A stretch of DNA of 64,000 nucleotides, taken from the NCBI GenBank assembly GCA_049997955.1, contig JAEBDY010000008.1, forward strand, positions 186,001 through 250,000, written 5' to 3'. This DNA comes from Umezawaea sp049997955. Its GTDB lineage: Bacteria; Actinomycetota; Actinomycetes; Mycobacteriales; Pseudonocardiaceae. How positions within the stretch are numbered: position 1 is the first letter of the stretch; each line of letters begins with the position of its first letter. The notes under the pieces are model-generated. The model made no database searches and was not told the DNA's origin. It saw only the letters and a list, made by a program, of their open reading frames with translations. The position numbers were made by a program, and so were the translations under genes. Of this stretch, positions 60,631 to 64,000 are shown in pieces.

Positions 60631-61230
60631 GTGGCCAGAACGGAAAAGCAGAAGTCGGATCGCAGGCGGGTCCAGCAGGCGCCCGCGGCTCCGGGGGCGG
60701 AACCGGTGCCCGCGCCGCGGCGGTCGGGGGCGAAGGTCGCGCTCCTGCTCGTCCTTGGCCTGGTCGGGTTCATCGCCCTCTACGGGCTGTTCTGGAACTA
60801 CGGCGCGCCCGCGATCAGCCGGGTCGTCGGCCCCGTACCTGTGCTGTCGGTCATCGCGGGCTGGCTCCTGGGCGGCGGGGCGATGGCCTTCTCCGGGTTC
60901 GTCCTGGTCAACCAGCCGGACCTGCTGGAGCGGACCGCCAGGCGGGCGGGCCGGTTCGTCACCGCGTGGCTGGTGCTGGGGCTGCTGGCGGTCCCCAACA
61001 CCCTCGACGTCCCGGCGCTGCACCCCGACTACCACGCCGGGCTGTTCGCGGGCGGGATCGGGTTGCTCTCGTCGATCCTCGTCGTGCCGATCGGCGTGCT
61101 CGGCGCGTGGAAGCCGTTCCAGCGCGGCAGGAGCACCAAGGAGTCCGAGCGGACCGCGTTCGGCTACGGGTTCATCATCTACTCGATCGTCGTCCTGCTG
61201 TACGCCGCGACGGTCCTGCGGATGGGCTGA
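60631..61230 (+). CDS. Membrane protein, paralog of the next gene
   Basis: 199 aa. A basic cytoplasmic N terminus (RTEKQKSDRRR) is followed by five membrane helices. GPVPVLSVIAGWLLGGGAMA is shared with the next gene, so the two arose by tandem duplication. TATGCT at 60619-60624 lies exactly 7 nt before the GTG, giving a leaderless message. Function unknown. Confidence 0.8.
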   Translation: MARTEKQKSDRRRVQQAPAAPGAEPVPAPRRSGAKVALLLVLGLVGFIALYGLFWNYGAPAISRVVGPVPVLSVIAGWLLGGGAMAFSGFVLVNQPDLLERTARRAGRFVTAWLVLGLLAVPNTLDVPALHPDYHAGLFAGGIGLLSSILVVPIGVLGAWKPFQRGRSTKESERTAFGYGFIIYSIVVLLYAATVLRMG

Positions 61231-61247
61231 CTTCGTAGGATCCCACC

Positions 61248-61859
61248 GTGGCGAAGTCGGCGGGTCAGAAGAGGCGGCGCAAGGACAACCGGCGCGCGCG
61301 GGCGCAAGCGGCCCAAACCAGGGCCCAGGCGCGGGCCCGCAGGCCCAAGCCGCAGATGTGGTCCGCGGGCAAGGCGATGTTCTGGACCGTCGTGGGCGTC
61401 GTCGCGTTCATCGGGCTGATGCCCGTGTTCTGGTACTACCTCGCTCCCGCGATCAGCGACCTCGTCGGCCCGGTCCCGGTGCTGGCGGTCATCGCGGGCT
61501 GGCTCCCGGCGGGCGGCGCGCTGGCCGCGGTCGGGTTCTACCTGATCAACCACGACGACCTGCTGCCGAGGACACGGGTTCGGCTGACGTGGGTGCTCGG
61601 GGTGTGGGGCGTGCTGGCGCTGGCCACGATGCCGGTCGACGTCGACTCGCCGCCCCTGTACGACAGCTACTACGCGGGCCTTCGAGTGGGTTCCCTCGGC
61701 GCGCTCGCGGCCGGGATCCTGGTACCGATCGGCGTCTACGTCCTGTGGAAGCCGTTCAACCGGCGCAAGGAGCCCACGCCTGCGGTGTGGGGCTACGCGC
61801 TCACCACCTTCGCGGTGGTCCTGCTGCTGCTCGCGGCAGCCACGGCCTGGCTGGTCTAG
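61248..61859 (+). CDS. Membrane protein, paralog of the previous gene
   Basis: 203 aa with a lysine/arginine-rich N terminus (residues 1-33) and five membrane helices. GPVPVLAVIAGWLPAGGALA and ILVPIGVYVLWKPFN match the upstream paralog. TAGGAT (61236-61241) is 7 nt before the GTG, so it is also leaderless despite only 17 nt of spacing from the previous gene. Function unknown. Confidence 0.8.
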   Translation: MAKSAGQKRRRKDNRRARAQAAQTRAQARARRPKPQMWSAGKAMFWTVVGVVAFIGLMPVFWYYLAPAISDLVGPVPVLAVIAGWLPAGGALAAVGFYLINHDDLLPRTRVRLTWVLGVWGVLALATMPVDVDSPPLYDSYYAGLRVGSLGALAAGILVPIGVYVLWKPFNRRKEPTPAVWGYALTTFAVVLLLLAAATAWLV

Positions 61860-61862
61860 CGA

Positions 61863-61903
61863 GCTCCCCGGTGCGCGTCACGGCGTGACGCGCACCGGGG
61901 AGC
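61863..61903. terminator. 41-bp palindrome, bidirectional terminator
   Basis: Perfect 20-nt arms GCTCCCCGGTGCGCGTCACG and its complement around one base, between convergent genes. Confidence 0.9.
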
Positions 61904-61910
61904 CGTCGGA

Positions 61911-64000
61911 TCAGGCCAGCGCGGTGCCCAGCGCCTGCCAGTCGAGCACCGGGGCGGCGTGGTCGCGGATCGAGGCCAGCAGCCCGAGCCGGGCCGCCTT
62001 CACGGCCGGGTCCTCCGCCATGACCAGCACCTCGTCGAAGAAGGTGTTGATCGGGGCGGTGAGCACGGCCGTGGCGGCGGCGAAAGCGGCCAGGCCCGCC
62101 GGACGCGTGCCGAGACCGGCGAACGCCTGGTGCAGGGCCACCTCGGCGGGCTCGGTCAACGCCGAGGCGTCGTAGCCCGCCGCGGTGTCGGCGGGCACGA
62201 TCCGGCGCACGCGCTGGAGCGCCGCGACCAGCTCGCCGAACGACGGGTCGGCGGCCAGCTCGGTGAGCTGGGCCAGCGTCTCGTCGGCGACCACGGGGGC
62301 GTCGGCGAGCGGCAGGACCGCGTTGACGAACCGGTGGTCGTGGCCCGCGTCGAGCACGGCCTGCTCGTAGCGGCGGACCGTGAACTCGCGGGCCGCCGCG
62401 ACGGTCTCCTCCGGCACGTCCAGGCCGAGCTGGGCGCGGGCGGCGGACAGCGCCTCGGACAGCGTGATGGCCCGCAGCTCGGGGAACGCGCGCAGGATGC
62501 TCACGGCGCCGAGCGCCGCCCGGCGCAGGCCGAACGGGTCGGAGCTGCCGGTCGGGTTGGCCCCGATGCCGAACAGGCCCGCGAGCAGGTCGAACCGGTC
62601 GGCCAGCGCGAGCAGCGCGCCGGGCGTCGAGGCGGGCAGCGGGTCGCCGGCGGACCGGGGCTGCTCCATCTCGAACAACGCCTGGGCGACCTCGTCGGTC
62701 TCCCCCGCGCGCCGGGCGTACTCGCGGGCCATGGTGCCCGCCAGGCTGGACAGCTCGATGACCATCTGCGAGCCGAGGTCGAACTTCGCCAGGTCGCCCG
62801 CGCGCTCGAGCGTCGCGTCGCCGTCGCCGAGGTCGACGCGGCCGGCGAGCGCGGCCGCCAGGGAGGCGATCCGCTCCGCCCGGTCGGCCATGGAGCCCAG
62901 CTTGTCGGCGAAGGTCAGCTTCGCCAGGCCCGCCTTCATGTCCTCCAGCGGCGTCTTGAGGTCCGCGCGCCAGAAGAACGCGGCGTCCTCGTACCGGGCG
63001 CGCAGCACGGCCTCGTTGCCGGACCGCACGCGGTCGGCGTCGATCGTGCCGTTCGCGACCGCGACGAAGTGCGGCAACAACTCGCCGTTCGAGCCGCGCA
63101 CCGGCAGGTACCGCTGGTGCTTGCGCATGACCGTCGTGAGGATCTCGCCGGGCAGGTCGAGGTAGCGCTCCTCGAAGCCGCCGAGGATCGGCGTCGGCCA
63201 CTCGACCAGGTTCGTCACCTCGGCCAGCACACCGGCCTCGGCGGTGAAGTCGACCGTGCCGCCGACGGAGGCCGCCAGCTCGTTCGCGGCGGCCACGATC
63301 TTGGCCTGCCGCACCGACGCGTCGGCGTCGATGCCGTGCCCTGCGAGGAACTCCAGGTAACCGTCCGCTGTGGACACCTCGACCACCGGCTCGGCGGCCG
63401 TGCGGTGCACGCGGGTCGTGGTGCCCGCCTGGACCGTGGACACGGCGATCGGCACCGGGGTCTCGCCGAGCAGCGCGAGCAGCCAGCGGATCGGGCGGGT
63501 GAACGACAGCTTCGGGTCGTTCCACTTCATGTTCTTCTCGGACCGCAGCTCGGCCACGACCTCGGCCAGCAGCCCGCTGAGCACCTCGACCGCGCCGCGG
63601 CCGGTCTCGGTCTTGACCAGCGCGACGTGCTCGACGCCGTTCTCGGTCACCCGGCCCAGCGCGGACAGCTCGACCTTCTGGCCGCGGGCGAAGCCCTGGA
63701 CGGCCTTGGTGGGCTCGCCGTTCGCGTCGAACGCGGCCGCCACCTTGGGCCCGCGCACGGTGCGCTCGGCGTCCGGCTCGCGCGGGGACACGTCCGCGAC
63801 CAGCACGACCACGCGGCGCGGGGTGCCGTGCACCTCGACGGCGCCGTGGGTCAGGCGGGTGGCCGCCAGCTTGTCCGTCACGGCCGCGCGGACCGCGGCG
63901 ACCGTGCGGGTCACCTCGGCGGGCGGCAGCTCCTCCGTGCCGATCTCGAACAGCAGCGTCGCGGCCTCGGTGGCCGTCGCGAACTCCGTCGGCACGACCG
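61911..64000 (-). CDS. glyS: Glycyl-tRNA synthetase beta subunit or beta region, cut by window end
   Basis: At least 694 codons. FEIGTEELPP, NMKWNDPKLSFTRPIRWLLA and the C-terminal DALR-type region are typical of GlyS. It attaches glycine to tRNA-Gly with the alpha subunit. The frame may begin at GTG 63995, but eleven residues precede the conserved ATLLFEIGTEELPP start, and the frame is open to the edge. It could therefore be the C-terminal part of an alpha-beta fusion. The alpha region would lie beyond position 64000. Confidence 0.93.
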   Translation of the reverse strand, partial: VVPTEFATATEAATLLFEIGTEELPPAEVTRTVAAVRAAVTDKLAATRLTHGAVEVHGTPRRVVVLVADVSPREPDAERTVRGPKVAAAFDANGEPTKAVQGFARGQKVELSALGRVTENGVEHVALVKTETGRGAVEVLSGLLAEVVAELRSEKNMKWNDPKLSFTRPIRWLLALLGETPVPIAVSTVQAGTTTRVHRTAAEPVVEVSTADGYLEFLAGHGIDADASVRQAKIVAAANELAASVGGTVDFTAEAGVLAEVTNLVEWPTPILGGFEERYLDLPGEILTTVMRKHQRYLPVRGSNGELLPHFVAVANGTIDADRVRSGNEAVLRARYEDAAFFWRADLKTPLEDMKAGLAKLTFADKLGSMADRAERIASLAAALAGRVDLGDGDATLERAGDLAKFDLGSQMVIELSSLAGTMAREYARRAGETDEVAQALFEMEQPRSAGDPLPASTPGALLALADRFDLLAGLFGIGANPTGSSDPFGLRRAALGAVSILRAFPELRAITLSEALSAARAQLGLDVPEETVAAAREFTVRRYEQAVLDAGHDHRFVNAVLPLADAPVVADETLAQLTELAADPSFGELVAALQRVRRIVPADTAAGYDASALTEPAEVALHQAFAGLGTRPAGLAAFAAATAVLTAPINTFFDEVLVMAEDPAVKAARLGLLASIRDHAAPVLDWQALGTALA

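Overview
The window is chromosomal DNA of a very GC-rich actinomycete. GTG starts are frequent, many genes look leaderless (a TANNNT hexamer ends 7-8 nt before the start codon), and actinobacterial families dominate: a SecDF fusion, DUF2786, an AcrA1-like acyl-CoA reductase, XRE/TPR and LuxR/TPR regulators, and PafBC-type promoters. The mix is most like the Pseudonocardiaceae (Saccharothrix, Lentzea, Actinosynnema); this placement is inference. There is no phage, integrase, CRISPR array, intact insertion sequence or biosynthetic megasynthase.

Layout. 0-5.9 kb: ArsR-type regulator, S9 peptidase, an actinobacterial 3'-5' exonuclease/DNA polymerase and a secreted GH16 glucanase. 6-15 kb: AraC regulator, lactate-monooxygenase-like flavoenzyme, GT39 membrane glycosyltransferase, SecDF with a small exported partner, and a TPR membrane protein. 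15-20.6 kb: GNAT acetyltransferase, then an acyl-CoA reductase, acyl-CoA ligase and LuxR regulator. 20.8-28.8 kb: an XRE/TPR regulator divergent from a 49-residue exported peptide, two PH-domain membrane proteins, a GlxA-type regulator, an MFS transporter, a HerA-like ATPase and oligoribonuclease. 28.9-32.4 kb: tRNA-His, ABC-F ATPase, L,D-transpeptidase and tRNA-Lys. 32.5-42.7 kb: a decayed stretch, an SNF2 helicase, two paralogous unknown proteins flanking a DUF2786 gene and an ABC exporter, then a DNA-modification island (unknown 244-aa protein, Vsr endonuclease, C5-cytosine methyltransferase). 42.8-53.6 kb: a large secreted GH3 enzyme, an SNF2/SWIM pair, a beta-propeller/MoaD-like pair and an acyl-CoA dehydrogenase. 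53.6-64 kb: two gene remnants, sortase and DUF4397 protein, cold-shock protein, a small protein ending in a RHIM-like motif, an orphan sugar-binding lipoprotein, a subtilase, tandem membrane paralogs and the glycyl-tRNA synthetase beta region, cut by the window edge.

Connections. Four gene starts carry a TGTCGG-N-N 8-nt-spaced TANNNT promoter like the PafBC (RecA-NDp) DNA-damage class: the polymerase, the unknown protein before Vsr, the 157-aa protein after the methyltransferase, and the beta-propeller gene. A fifth such promoter has no gene. The GH16 and GH3 genes, 41 kb apart, share the LacI-type operator core GAGAGCGCTCTC, suggesting one beta-glucan regulon. The acyl-CoA reductase and the acyl-CoA dehydrogenase share a TACTNNNNGGTAG box.

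The best candidates for something new are the XRE/TPR regulator with its exported propeptide (an RRNPP-like arrangement), two small proteins ending in the same RHIM/BASS-like motif, tandemly duplicated leaderless starts before the methyltransferase, and two large intergenic inverted-repeat elements that lie within strand-skewed, T-enriched zones.
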